A stretch of 64,000 bases of DNA, from assembly GCA_018894105.1 (NCBI GenBank), contig CM032126.1, positions 21,922,391 through 21,986,390 on the forward strand, read 5' to 3'. This document shows positions 34,421-47,196 of the stretch, piece by piece. The notes beneath the pieces were generated by a model. The model was not told the DNA's origin. It was given only the letters and a program-made list of their open reading frames with translations, and searched no databases. The translations under genes were made by a program, and so were the position numbers. How positions within the stretch are numbered: the stretch's first letter is position 1; every line of letters starts with the position of its first letter. Source of the stretch: Jacaranda mimosifolia (lineage: Eukaryota > Streptophyta > Magnoliopsida > Lamiales > Bignoniaceae).

Positions 34421-36633
34421 TGAAGGCAAGTGGGGCACTAGGATCCATCAAAAGCTCAAATTAACTAGTGCTTCACAAGTAAACAAGAATCTAAACATGC
34501 TTACAACTTAGATTTGGATTAAGAATTACCTTGATTAGCAAAATCCAAAGGAAAGATAAAGAACTCTTCTTCAATCCAGAAACTATCAAACAACAGCGCA
34601 GTAGATTTGGAGCAACTTTTACGTGATCCAGAAGCCTCCAAAATATCTGGAAAAATTCCAATAGCTTCTCAACTCTTTAATGAACCTACTGTGAAATTTT
34701 CTGATCAAAATTTCTTCTGGAACTCCTAAAATAAAATCGTTAAGTTACTGCCTTGAATAGTTGATATGCAAAGGGTAGCAATCCTATTGTCTTGCCTGTA
34801 TCAATATGATCCACACACTAATGTTGTTTCCTATTTCTCCTCAATATTAGTTGGAGATATAGAGGAGAAATAAGAGGTAGATGGCCGATTTTGGGGATGG
34901 AGAAGAAGAAGAAAATGAAGCTTCAACTCATGAGGCACACTTGAAGGAGGGGAAAATGTGAGAATCTAATTCTTCACATGGAAATGCAATCAGCTGCCCA
35001 CCCTCACCTCTATATCTATATATAGAGAGAAGATGGTGTGAAGCCAAGGTGGCATCACACCTTCCTCAAGGTGGGGGACTGCCCACTTGCTTACAAGTTG
35101 GCAAATTCAAATCAAATTTGAATTTTCAGTGCATTTCAATTGCAATTGAAATCTAATTTCAAATTAATTAAAATGACACACTAAATGAACCTTTCATTTG
35201 AATATTTTTTCCAAAATAGATTCCTCTAATTAATTAAATTAAACACTTTAATTTAATTAATTAATCCTTGACTTAACTCTTAAGCCAATTAGCTTAACTC
35301 TTTAAGCTAAGAATTGTTAAGTTAACTTTTTAATTTGACCAATTGATGGTCATGTGGCACCAAATAATTAACTCTTTAATTATTTGTCTAGTTTAACTCC
35401 TTAAATTAGTTGATGAATTTAACAACTAAATTAATCAAGCCAAAGTTGACCTCAATTTTCGGTCACCCAAACATCAGTCACTAGGAGTAAATTTTCTAAT
35501 ACTTAGAAAAATTCCTCCATCAATTAGGAAACGCAATTGGCTTTTGTGTGTGACCCGATAGGTTCTACCATTCATTGGACATGGGCTCACAACTAATTGT
35601 GACTTTTGAATAACATATATTCATTTTAGTTTAACCTCCTTTAAACTAATTGACTCAATTTAATTAATCTCCATTAATTGAAGAGTACCCAATCTCCATG
35701 GTCGATGTCCAACCTTAAGCCCATGGAGCCTAACTAATTAGCTGAAATAAATGCTTTTGAGAACCATTATAGCTCTACGCGTACCATGCAAATATGGGCC
35801 TTCCATCTCCTATCTACTAAAAGAGGCCTAGGGCAAGATATTTGCCGGCTCCATAATAGCCTTGATACTATATCTCTACTCCCAATGTTTGATTCCACTT
35901 TATGACCTCATCTTTGGAAAACTCATTTTCCACACTACCATGTGAAAGGATTTCTTGGAATCGATCATTATAGAATACATAGGAGATGTACTCGTCCTTC
36001 ACAAAGACAAGGAGTCGGGTCCCATCTTAGATCTCAGAAACCTCCATGTCTAAGTAGCTCATGCCCAATCTCTACCTGAAAAGCCCGCTATGTGGCCAAG
36101 AAAGAGTCAAAGCATGAGGACGTAAACGCAAGGTTACCATGGATCCTCAAGTTAGAGGACTAATTATATGCACAAGGTTAAGCTGGAGAACATGCCATTA
36201 CCAACTTGCCACTTCGGCTATCTAGCGGATTCTCCGGGTGGGCCTTCAGTACCTTGTTCTCTAACAAGCAACCACTAGCATGCATCCATATCTCATATAG
36301 GATTACTTATGGAACGGTGCAATATCCAACCCTTGGATATATGCATCGTTAGTGCAAGTCTATCTAGATCTTTGATGCCCTGTCTTATTAGATCCTATGA
36401 CTTGGAAGATTTAAGATCAGGACCATATAAGACTTATTCCATAACTACCACCCAGTGAGTGACGAAGTCTCATAGTCTTGTTTGATCTAAAGGCTTCAAC
36501 TGAATGCCAGTGAAGTAATAATGAGTATCAGAAGAAGATGGCCATATTAAGAATATCATTCAATTAAGATTGTATCACAAGTGAAATATTTTACAATGCC
36601 AAACTAATTAGCTTGTAGGGCACTATTCCAACA
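34421..36633 (-). repeat. 3' LTR of copia C (2.2 kb)
   Basis: On the + strand it runs from TGAAGGCAAGTGGGGC to CACTATTCCAACA. The next bases, ATCTTCCACTTGCCCT, are the reversed purine tract, which proves that this is the 3' LTR of the - strand element to its right. Confidence 0.88.
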
Positions 36634-39351
36634 ATCTTCCACTTGCCCTAAAGCCAATTCCTCATTACCTTAAGACATATCTTCTCAAAATATCCTTCAA
36701 AGACCTTTTGCAATAAGGGTTTACTTAGTAGACCTTTACCAATGATCTACCAGATCAAATGATATTGCCTCAATATGTGCTTGGATCGCTGATGAGATCT
36801 TAGATCTTTAGCTTGTGCTATCGCCCCGTTGTTGTCACAGAAGACAACTACTGGCTCAGCAATGCTAGGCACTATGTTCGACTCTAGCTTGAATGAAGTT
36901 TTCTATCTAAATACTTTCCTTTGCAGCTTCTAAAACTATAATATATTTTGCCTCTGTGGTAGAGTCGGCCATGGTGTCTTGTTTGGAACTCTTCCAACTC
37001 ACTGTGCTGCCATTGAGGGAAAATATAAATCCAGAAGTGGATTTTAGGTCATTTACATCGGATTAGAAACTAGAACCCAAAAACCCCTCGAGTTTCAATT
37101 CCCCATGTCGTATACTAAAAATAAGTCCTTAGTCCTTCTCAAGTACTTAAGGATTACTTTCACAGCCATCCAGTAACTTCCACCGGGATTGGATTGGAAA
37201 CAACTCATAACACGTAGAGCGTGTGCCACATCCGGTCTTGTACATTGAACGGCATACAGTATGCTCCCTATGGTTGAGGCATAAGGTATATGGGACATTC
37301 TTTATCTCACGTCGTCAGTCTTAGGGACCATAGACTTGGAGGGATGAATGCCATATCCCATTGGAAAGAATCTTCTCTTGGATTCTTCCAAACTAAACTT
37401 CTTTAGTATTTTGTCAATGTATGTGGTTTGGGAAAGCCTTAACTTTATTCTCGATATATCTCTATAGATACATATTCCTAATAGGTACTATGCTTATCCT
37501 AAATCCTTCATGAAGAATTGAGTAGATAATCATGCTTTTATACACTCTAACATTCCTTCCTCATTCCCAATGAGTAGGATGTCATCGACATAAAGCACAA
37601 TAAATTGTATACTACTCCCATTAACCTTGTTATACAAACATGGTTCATACACATTTTTGACAAAGCCAAATGATTTGACTGTCTTGTCAAAATGTATGTT
37701 CCAACTTTGGGATGTTTGTTTGAGTTTATAGATGGATCTCTGGAGTTTGTAAACTTTTTGCTCACTCTCCTTGGATATAGAACCTTGTGGTTGCTCCATA
37801 TAGATTTCTTGTTCAATGTCTCTATTAAGGAAAGCGGCTTTCACATCCATTTGCCATATCTCATAGTCATAATATGCAGCTGTGGCAAGTAGAATTCGAA
37901 TGGACTTAGGCATTGTGACTGGTGAAAAGGTTTCCTCGAAATCGATACAGGGTCTTTGAGTGTAACCTTTTTCCACTATTCACACCTTGAAGGTTGCTAC
38001 CTCTCTATTAACTCCTACATTTTGCTTACAGATCCACTTGCAACCAATGGAAACTATTCCCTTCGGTAAATCTACCAAAGTCCATACTTTGTTGGAGTAC
38101 ATAGGGTCCATTTCGGATCTCATGGCATCAAGCTAATGTCCCGAGCCTATGTCCAACATAGCTTCCTCATAGGTCTTCGAATCACTATTCGATTGGCTCA
38201 TCTCATGATGGAATCCAAACCTTTTGGGTTGCTTCTTGATTCGGTCCGACCTTCTTAGAGATTGTGTGTAAGGCTCTAAATGCTCACTTGTTTTTACCAC
38301 TTGTGGGAATTGTTGATCATCTTGAATTTTATCAAGTTCAACAACAACTTTATTTCTATCTAATGGAAAATCCTTTTCCAAAAAGGTGGCATTTCTAGAA
38401 ACAAACACCCTTTGTTCCGAGAGATCATAAAAGTAATGACCCAAAGACTTTCTTAGCTATCCCACAAACTTGCACAAGGTAGATCTACTATCTAACTTGT
38501 CTCCTACTGTCCGTCTCATACAGGCGAGAGACCCCCAAACCTTAAGGTATTGGTAAGAGGGTGCTTTATCATTCCACATCTCATGTGGTATTTTTAGCAC
38601 CGACTTTAATGGTACTACATTTAGTAGCATCATCGCCATTTGTAAGGCATACCCCCAAAAGAATATGGGTACATCAGAAAAGCTCATCATGGAGCATACC
38701 ATGTCCAACAAGGTATGATTTCTCCTTTCGGCAACTCCATTATGTTGGGGTGTGCCGGCTGGAGTCCATTAAGAGATAATCCCATTCTCTTTTAGATAAT
38801 CTAAGAATTTGGTACTTAAGTATTCTTCCCATCGATCCGATCGAAGAGCTTTAACACTAAGTCCCTTTTGGTTTTACACGTCATTCCTATACTCTTTGAA
38901 CTTTTGAAAGGCTTCAGATTTGTACTTAATAAGATACACATATCCGAACCGACTATAATCATTGGTGAAGGTGATGAAGTAGGAATGCCTCCTCTCACAC
39001 TAGCTTTTAGTGGGCCATAAATGTCTGTATAGATCAAATCCAAAGGACTTGTGGTATGATTCATTTGTCCTACAAAATGAGCCTTGGTTGTTTTTCCCTT
39101 TAAACAAGATTCACAAGTAGGAAGATTCTTAGTGCCACTAATATTTAGTGCTTTGAGAGCTTCTAACTTGTTCATCTTATCTTCAAAAATATGCCCAAGT
39201 CTTGCATGCCAAAGAATGGCATCTTGTTGTTTATCTAATTTTCTTTTACTTAATTGAATTTGCATTAGTGAAGGTTGGGAATCTAGTATGTATAATCCAT
39301 TATTCAATATACCTTGTGCAATTAAAGAGCCATTCTTTAATGCTTTCAATA
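36634..39351 (-). pseudogene. Copia C pol: best preserved RT in the window
   Basis: GAG-pre-integrase and start of integrase (38816-39349): LWHARLGHI, KLEALKAL and CESCLKGK give the His and Cys of the zinc-binding unit, then SPLDLIYTDIYGPL. Integrase continues in 38457-38711 (MLDMVCSMMSFSDVPIFFWG), and the post-integrase block in 38133-38444 has FVSRNATFLEKDF. RT (37530-37976) is open for 148 codons: GYTQRPCIDFEETFSPV, QMDVKAAFLNRDIEQEIYME, FIVLYVDDILLIGNE with the catalytic YVDD intact. RNase H (37095-37298 and about 36690-37090) has QCTRPDVAHALRVMS and CDNNGAIAQAKD, but lacks part of the I-A-D-P segment. Frameshifts between the blocks make it a pseudogene. Confidence 0.9.
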
Positions 39352-40600
39352 TGAAGGTAATAGTAGCGCCAGGATTTAATAATCAAAACTTCAAAAGCTA
39401 AAATTAACTAGGCTACTCAAGCAAATTAAGGATTTAAACATGCTCTAAAATAGATCTAGGTAACGGATTACCTTGATTAGCTAAATTCCAAGGAGAAATT
39501 GTAGAACTCTTCTTCAATCAAGAATCTGCTAAGCAGCAGCGCAATAGAAACAATGCAACTTTTGCATGTGTAAGTCTTCTCAAAAAATTTCAAAAAAAAA
39601 TTCAATAGCTTCTCAACTCTTTGAAGGATCTACTCTGAAAATTTCATATCAAAACTCCTTTTGGATCTCCTAGAATAAAATCGCCAAGTAACTATTCTCA
39701 CAGGTGGATCTCCAAAGGCTTAGCAAACCATTTATTTTGTCTCTATCAATATGATCCACACACCATTGCAACTTCCTATCACTCTTCACAATAAGCTGGA
39801 GATTGGGATGGCCAATTTTGGGGTTGGGGAAGAAGAGAAAAGGTGAACTTCAACACATTAGTGAACACCTCAAAATTGGGGGGAAAACAGAGAGAATCTT
39901 ATTCTTCACTGCTTAATACATGTCACTACCCACCTCACCTCTATAGCTATATATAGAGAGAGGATGGTGTGATGCCAAGTTGGTATCATACCTTCCTCAA
40001 GATGGGGGAGACCACCAACATGTTTGCAATGTATGCAAGTTGGCAAATTCAAATCTAATTTGAATTTCTGTGCATTTTAATTATATTTGAAATCTAATTT
40101 CAAATTAATTAAAATGTCACACCAAATGAACCTTTCATTTGAATTTTTCCTCCAAAATATGTTCTTCTCATGAATTAAATTAAACACTTTAATTTAATTA
40201 ATTAATCTTTGACTTAACTCTTAAGTTAACAAGCTTAACTCTTTAAGCTTAATTATGTTTACTCTTTAAGTTAACTTGGCCAATTGATGGTCACATGGCA
40301 CCGAATAATTAACTCTTTAATTATTAATCTAATTTAACTTCTTAAATTAGTTGATCAATTTAACACTTAAATTGATCAAGCCAAGTGACAGTTCAATTTT
40401 TGTTCACCCAAATAAATCGGTCACTATGGAGTGAATTTTCCAACACTTAGAAAGTTCCTCCATGACTTAGGAAATACAATTGGCTTTTGTGTGTGATCCG
40501 ATAGGTTCTACATTTATTGGAAATGGGCTCACAACTCCTTGTGACTTTTGAATATCATATATTCATTTTAGTTTAAGCTCCTTTAAACTAAATCGACTCT
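39352..40600 (-). repeat. Truncated 3' LTR of copia D
   Basis: On the + strand it starts TGAAGGTAATAGTAGCGCC, a diverged form of the reversed LTR end, and continues through a TATA-like segment, the inverted TTAACTC/GAGTTAA repeats and CCTTTAAACTAAATCGACTC. The 5'-side half of the LTR is missing, and RT sequence follows at once. Confidence 0.82.
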
Positions 40601-42780
40601 TAGATCTATCTCTATAGATACATATTTCCAATACGTAGGATGCTTCTCCCAAATCCTTCATGGAGAATTGAGTAGATAAGCATGATTTAGTACACTCTAA
40701 CATTCCTACCTCATTCCCAATTAGGAGGATGTCATCAACGTAAAGCACAATAAATTGTATACTACTCCCACTAGCCTTTTTCTGGTACACACATGGTTCA
40801 TACACATTTTTTACAAAGCCAAAATGATTTGACCATTTTGTCAAAAGTATGTTCCAACTTCGGGATGCTTGTTTGAGTCCATAAATGGATCATTGGAGCT
40901 TATAAACTTTTTGCTCACTCCCCTTGGATGTAAAACCTTGTAGTTGCTCCATATAGATTTCTTTTTCAATGCCTCTATTGAGGAAAGCGGTTTTCACATC
41001 CATTTGCCCTATCTCATAGTCATAATATGCAGTTATGGTAAGTAGAATCCGAATGGACTTAGGCATTGCAACTAGTAAAAAGGTTTCCTCAAAATCAATA
41101 CTGGGTCTTTGAGTGTAACCCTTAGCTACTAGTAGTGCTTTAAATGTTGTTATTTCTCCATCGACTCCTAGCTTTCGCTTATAGATCCATTTGCAACCAA
41201 TGAGAACTATTCCCTTTGGTGGATCTACCAAAGTCCATACTTTGTTGGAGTACATGGATTCCATTACGGATTTCATGGCATCAAGCTAACATCTAGAGTC
41301 TATGTCTAACATAGCTTTCTCATAAGTCTTTAGATCAATATCCGATTAGCCCGTTTTATGAAGAAATCAGAACCTTTCAGGTTGTTTCTTGATTCCGTCC
41401 GACCTTCTTAGATGATGTGTGTAAATCCCTTATTGCTCGTTTGTTTCCACCGCTTGTGGGATTTTGATTATCATCTTGAACTTCATCAAGTTCAACAATC
41501 ACCATTTTTATCTAATAGAAATTGCTTTTCTAAAAAGTAGGCATTCCTCGAGACAAACACCTTTTATTCTGAGGGATCATAAAAGTAATAATCCATAGAC
41601 TCACTTGGGTATCCCACAAACTTGCACAAGGTAGATCTACTATCCAACTTGTCTCCCATTATCCGTCGCACATAGGCGAGAGACCCCCAAACCTTGAGAT
41701 AATGGTATGAGGGCGCTTTGCCATACCACATCTCATGTGGTATTTTTGGCACCGACTTTGAAGGTACTACATTTAGTAGTTTCGCCGCCGTCATTAAGGC
41801 GTATCCCCAAAATGATATGGGTACATCGAAAAAGCTCATCATGGAACATACCATGTCCAACAAGCTACGATTTCTCCTCTTGGCGACTTCATTATGTTGG
41901 GGTATGCCAGGTGGAGTCCATTGAGAGAGAATCTCATTCTCTTTTAGATAGTCTAAGAATTCGGTGCTTAAATATTCTTTTCCTCGATCCAATTGAAGAG
42001 CTTTAATACTTAGTGCCAATTGCTTTTCCACTTTATTCCTATACTCTTTGAACTTTTCAAAGGTTGCGAACTTATACTTCATAAGATACACATGTCCGAG
42101 CCAACTATAATCATCGGCGAAGGTGATGAAATAGGAATAACCTCATTTCGCACTAACTCTTAGTGGTGCACAAACATTCGTATGGATCAAATTCAAAGGA
42201 CTTGTGGAGCGCTCCGTTTATCCCACAAAAGGAGCATTGGTCATTTTTCCCTTTAAGCAGGATTCACAAGTAGAAATATCTTCAATGCCACTAACATTTA
42301 GTGCTTTGAGCGCTTCTAAGTTGTTCATCCTATTTTTAGAAATATGCCCAAGTCGTGCATGCCAAAGTATGGCTTCTTCTTGGTTATCTAATTTTTTTTA
42401 CTTGATTGAATGTGCATTAGTGAAGGTTGAGAATCAAGTATGTACAATCCGTTAATTAATGTACCTTGAGCAATTAAAGAACCATTCTTTAATGCTTTCA
42501 ACATCCCATTCAATATAAAAAAATCATATCCCTCATTATCAAGAATGGAAATTGAAATAATGTTCTTAAAAAGACGGGGTATACAATAAACTAGATCAAG
42601 TACAATGCAAGCATTCCCAAAGTCTAACTTGATTATGCCTTGGAAGGTGGTGGCAATTTTTGCTCCATTTCCTAGGCGGGGGATCATATTCCCTTCACGA
42701 AGACTCTTTCTTCTTTCCATCCCCTATAATGAATTACAAAGGTGCAAACCACATGTAATATCAAATATCTACAATGCAGA
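40601..42780 (-). pseudogene. Copia D pol: integrase and RT, truncated
   Basis: GAG-pre-integrase is in 42388-42720 (ENIISIS-like FKNIISISILDNEGYDFF; LKNGSLIAQGTLINGLYILD) and onward to CESCLKGKMTNAPFVG near 42230-42290. Integrase, 41564-42091: ALQLDRGKEYLSTEFLDYL, RRNRSLLDMVCSMMSFFDVP and, at its end, STLCKFVGYPSESMDYYF. RT, 40890-41276 and 40563-40844: WTLVDPPKGIVLIGCKWIYK, QMDVKTAFLNRGIEKEIYME, VLYVDDILLIGNE (YVDD intact), KDLGEASYVLEICIYRDRSK. It stops there; RNase H is deleted. Confidence 0.88.
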
Positions 42781-43632
42781 ATTAGTCATCAAATGTACTC
42801 AATGAAGTACATACCTTTCTTAAGGGTTTGTAAGGTAAGCTTTGCAAATCCTTTTCTAATGTCCCTTTTCACCATAATGGAAACAACTAGCATCGATTTT
42901 AGTCTTTTTCTCAACCCTTACGGAACTTTTCTCGAGTTGTTTTCCTTTGGAGGAGAACTCTTCTTCCTCTTACCTCCCTTTCTTAGGCCCCTAGGGCCTT
43001 TCAACTTGGAAGATAATACAAGCATAAGAGGTTTTTCCTCTCTCATTGTCGCCTCGGCGGTCACAAGCATGTTCACCAATTCGATAATCATAACTTCTTG
43101 CTTTGACATATTAAAGTTCATAATGAATTGGTCGAACTATGGTGGTAATGATTGGAGGATCAAATCCACATAGAGGTCGTTGTCCATGATCACATCAAGT
43201 TGTCCAAGCTTCTTGACGAGTCTAATCATCTTTAACCTATGATCATGAACACATAACCCCTCACCCATCCTTGACCTAAAGAGCTCATTCAACAATGTGA
43301 ACCTTTCGTGTCTCGATTGTACACCATACAAGTCTTGCATGTGTTTGTAGAGCTCATGAACATGTTTTATGTGCTCATGAGTCTTTTGGAGCTTGTTGGT
43401 CATGGAGACCATCATGATGTGCCGAACTTGTAGATCATCATCCATAAATTTTGTGAACATTTCATGAACTTCATCAGTGGCGTCATCACCAATTATGTCC
43501 ACAAACTTTGATCAAGGACATACGTCCTCTTTTCAAAGTCAAGAATTATCTTAAAGTTTCTCAACCAATCTTGGAAGTTTTGCCTGGTAAGTTTATTGGT
43601 TCCAAAATGCCTGCAAATGGATTTTTAGCCAT
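42781..43632 (-). pseudogene. Copia D gag
   Basis: The start is placed at 43632 (MAKNPFAGILEPINLPGK), the same opening as gag of A and F. The body at 43137-43502 has QDLYGVQSRHERFTLLNELF and KKLGQLDVIMDNDLYVDLIL, then 42918-43121 with NFNMSKQEV and ELVNMLVTAEATMREEKP and a lysine/arginine-rich stretch (RKGGKRKKSS). The zinc knuckle (about 42845-42890) reads CFHYGEKGH, stop, KRIC: the second Cys is Tyr. Frameshifts and stops make it dead. Confidence 0.85.
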
Positions 43633-43821
43633 TTTGTTTGAAGATTTCAAATATATACAAAAGGCAAAAAAAAAAAGTATAAGCATGTGATTGAATTTTG
43701 ATATTAAAAACCTATTCATGGTCTTTCGAGCATGTTTTTCTCCCACTATTTTATCAAATCCTTCACCCCCAAGAAGAATTCGGGAAATCATATTTCCTAG
43801 AGAGAATTAAGACCCTGAGGA

Positions 43822-44752
43822 CTAACTAATTGACCGAAATGAATATGGAACCTAACTAATTGACCGAAATGAATATGCTCGTAGAGAACCATTCTAGCTC
43901 TATGTTTGCCATGCAAATGCAGTCCTTCCGTCTCCTATCTCCCGAAAGAGGTTAGGGAAAGATATTTGTCAATTCCCTAATAACCTCGATAACTATTTTC
44001 CCATTCCAATGTTCAATTCCTCTTTATGACCTCATCTTTAGAAAATTCCTCTTCCAAATTGTCATACTACTTTGCGCAAGGATTTCGTGGAATCGATCAT
44101 TATAGAATACATAAGAGATACACTAGCCCTTTACAACGACGTGGAGATGGATCCCATCTTGAATTGCACAAACATCCATACCATAGTAGCTCAACCCGGA
44201 TGACCCGCAGAGTGGCCAAGGAAGAGTCAAAGTAGGAGAACTTAAAATAAGGGTATCATAGATCCTCAGGTCAAGGACTAATTGTATGTACTAGCATAAG
44301 TAAGAGAACTTGCCACTACCGACATGCCACTTTGGCTATCTAGTGGACTCTCCTGGTGGGCCTTCAGTGAACTTATTCTCTAACAAGCACCCACTAATAT
44401 GCATCCATGTCTAACATGGATTGCTCATGAAATGGAGCAATATCCAACACCTTGGAGTTATGAATCATTAGTACAAGTCTATTTGAATCTTAGATGCCCT
44501 ATCTAATAGGATTCTACGACTTGAAATATTTTAAGATCATGATCATGTAAGACTTATTTCATTATTGCCACTTACTGTGTGACCAAGTCTTATAGTCTTC
44601 TATGATCTAAAGGCTTCAACTAAATACTAGTCAAATAAAATAAGCATAAGATGAAGATGTCCATTTATAATGAATATCATTCAATGAAGATTGTATCACA
44701 AGTGAAATAGTTTACATGCCAATCTAATTGGCTACGGGGCACTATTCCAACA
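43822..44752 (-). repeat. 5' half of an LTR, - orientation
   Basis: It begins at the LTR middle (ACTAACTAATTGACCGAAAT, partly repeated at 43823 and 43850) and runs to the reversed LTR start, CGGGGCACTATTCCAACA. It is the left arm of a palindrome with the LTR half at 44891-46001. The short repeat of CTAACTAATTGACCGAAATG at its left edge is part of the junction. Confidence 0.82.
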
Positions 44753-44890
44753 ATCTCCCACTTGCCCTAAAGCCAATTTTTGCATCAATATTGGCTGCAG
44801 GGCACTATTCTAACAAATCTCCCATTTTTACATCAATATTAGCTGTGGGGCACTATTCTAACAAAATTGGCTTTAGGACAAGTGGGAGAT
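44753..44890. repeat. Palindrome centre with three copies of the LTR/purine-tract junction
   Basis: The left edge reads AATCTCCCACTTGCCCTAAA and the right edge its near reverse complement, TTTAGGACAAGTGGGAGATT (28 bp paired with one mismatch). Between them the phrase GGGCACTATTCTAACAAA recurs (near 44799 and 44847), with CATCAATATT(G/A)G before each. These are copies of the junction between LTR start and internal purine tract, in tandem. Confidence 0.8.
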
Positions 44891-46001
44891 TGTTGGAATA
44901 GCATCCCGCAACTAATTAGATTGGCATGTAAACTATTTCACTTGTGATACAATCTTGGTTGAGTGATACTCATATTTCAATGGATATCTTCATCTTATGC
45001 TTATTTTTACTTTACTAACATTTAGTTCAAGCCCTTAGATCACACAAGACTATGGAACTTGGTCATACACTAGGTGGTGATCATAAAACAAGTCTTACAT
45101 GGTCGTGATCTTAAAATATTTCAAGTCGTAGAATCTTATGAGACATGGCATCTAAGATTCGAATATACTTGCACTAATGATGCATAAATCCAAAGGGCTA
45201 GATATTGCTCCATTTCATGGGGAATCCATGTTAGACATGGGTACATGTTAGTGGGTACTTGTTAGAGAACAAGTTCACAGAAGGCATGCCCACAGAATCT
45301 ACTAGATAGCCAAACTGGCAAGTTCTCCTGCTTACGCTAGTGCATATAATTAGTCCTTTGACTTGAGGATCCATGGTAACCTTGTGTTTAGGTTCTTATG
45401 CTTTAGCTCTTCCTTGACCATTCTACGGGTCATCTGGATTGAGCTTAGGAATGAGCTACATAGGCATGGAGGTTTGTGAGATCCAAGATGGGATCCATCT
45501 CCTCGTCGTTGTGAAGGGCGAGTGCATTTCCTATATATTCTATAATGATCGATCCTAAGAAATCTTTGCACAAGGTAGTATGACAATTTGAAAAGGGAGT
45601 TTTCCAAAAATGAGGTCATAAAAGGGGAATCGAACATTGGAATTAGAAACATAGTTATCGAGGCCATTGGGGAACCGATAAATATCTTGCCCTAGGTCTC
45701 TTCTGGGAGATAAAAGATGGAGAGATCGTATTTGCATAGTAAGCGTAAAGCTAAAATGGTTCATCATGATATATTTATTTCATCCAATTAGTTGGGCTCC
45801 ATGGGCTTATTGCTAGACATCAACTATGGAGATTGGGTACTCTTCGATTAATGAAGATTACTTAAAAGAAATATTATTTTAAAGAAGTTTAAACTAATGT
45901 GAATGTTTCAATATTCAAAATATCACAATAAATTGTGAGCCCATATCCAATGAATGGATGAACCTAATAGTCATATGCAAAAGCCTAAAGGAAGTTCTAC
46001 T
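44891..46001 (+). repeat. 5' half of an LTR, + orientation
   Basis: It begins TGTTGGAATAGCATCCCGC right after a purine tract (AAGTGGGAGAT) and runs to GCCTAAAGGAAGTTCTACT near the LTR middle, where the orientation flips. Open frames at 45350-45767 on the other strand are shadows of LTR sequence. Confidence 0.85.
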
Positions 46002-47196
46002 TGAAAGCAAGTAACGCACTAGGATCCAATTATAAAAACTTCATAAGCTAAGTAAACTAGTGCTTACATGCTAACTAGGATCAAATCATGCCTAAAATCC
46101 AGATTTAGATAGTGTTACCTTGAAATGCTAATATCCAAGGAGAAAGTGGTGAACCTTTCACCAATCCAGAATCTGCTAGAAACCGCGCAGTAGGAAGAGG
46201 GCAATTTTTAACCTCGTTAAAAATCCTTCAAAATTCACAAAACAATTAATTCAACCTCTAAACACCTTGGAGGAAACACAGTAAAAAATTCAGATCAAAA
46301 ATATTTCTGGATCTCCCTGGAAAAATTCATCAAATCGGTGTTCTGCTTAAGTGGATCTCCAAATCGTAGCAAACTAACTTGTTCGCCACTATTGATATGA
46401 TCCACACACCAATAAAACTTCCGAATTCTCCTCACTATAAGATGGAATAAGAGAGGAGAATGATAATGGTGGAGGCTTATTTGAGGCAGGGAGGAAGAAG
46501 AAGAAGAAGAAGGGAGCAAAGCTTTCATCACATGAATGCAATGCTTGAAAGGTGTTTTGGAGTGAATTGTGATAAGAATCTAATTCTTTCACACTTTTAG
46601 CAATGACCTATCCTCACACCTAAGATCTCAATATATAGGTGACGTTGGTGTGATGCCAAGTTGGAATCACACCTTCCTTAAGGTGGGCAGCCAACTTGCA
46701 TTGCCAAGGTGGCAAATGCAAATTCAAATCTAATTTGAATTTCATATGCATCTTAATTACATTTGAAATCTAATTTCAAGCTAATTAAGATGTTAATTCA
46801 AATGAACATTTCATTTGAATTTGTCCTTCAAAAGTCAATTCTTCATATTAATTAAATTAAACACTTTAACTTAATTAATTAACCTTTGACTTAACTCTTA
46901 AGTCAAACAAGCTTAACTTTTAAGCTTAATTTTGTTAACTTAACTCTTTAAGTTAACTGGACCAATAGATGGTCACTTTGGCACCAAATAATTAACTCCT
47001 TAATTAATGGTCTAATTTAAACTTTTCAATTAATTGATTAATTTAACACTTAAATTAATCAAGCCAAAATTAACATTTAAATTGGACACCTCAAAATCAG
47101 TCCACTAGGACAAATACTCTAACTCTTAGAAAATTGCTTCATCAACTAGGAAGCTAATTGGATTTTGTGTGTAACCTAATAGGTTCTACCATTCGT
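46002..47196 (-). repeat. 3' half of an LTR, - orientation
   Basis: On the + strand it starts TGAAAGCAAGTAACGCAC, the reversed LTR 3' end, and runs to the LTR middle (GGTTCTACCATTCGTTAGAC). Together with 44891-46001 it would make one full LTR whose 3' half is inverted. It pairs closely with 47197-48519. Open frames at 46295-46592 are LTR sequence. Confidence 0.85.

Larger units (their letters stand above)
34421..39351 (-). mobile_element. Copia C, 3' part, - strand
   Basis: Read right to left it has GAG-pre-integrase, integrase, reverse transcriptase, RNase H, purine tract and 3' LTR. It breaks off at 39351, in the middle of GAG-pre-integrase, exactly where the LTR end of copia D begins. D therefore seems to have jumped into C, and the rest of C upstream (gag and 5' LTR) is not found beyond D. 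Six bases separate its LTR from the LTR at 32186-34414. Confidence 0.85.
39352..43821 (-). mobile_element. Copia D, - strand, nested in copia C and internally deleted
   Basis: Right to left: a short leader piece, gag (from 43632), GAG-pre-integrase, integrase, RT up to about 40600, then directly the 3' portion of its 3' LTR (39352-40600). RNase H, the purine tract and about 1 kb of the LTR's 5' side are missing in one deletion. The LTR end TGAAGG begins right inside the GAG-pre-integrase text of C. On the right D is cut at about 43822 by LTR sequence of the wrong part, so its 5' LTR is not intact. Confidence 0.8.
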
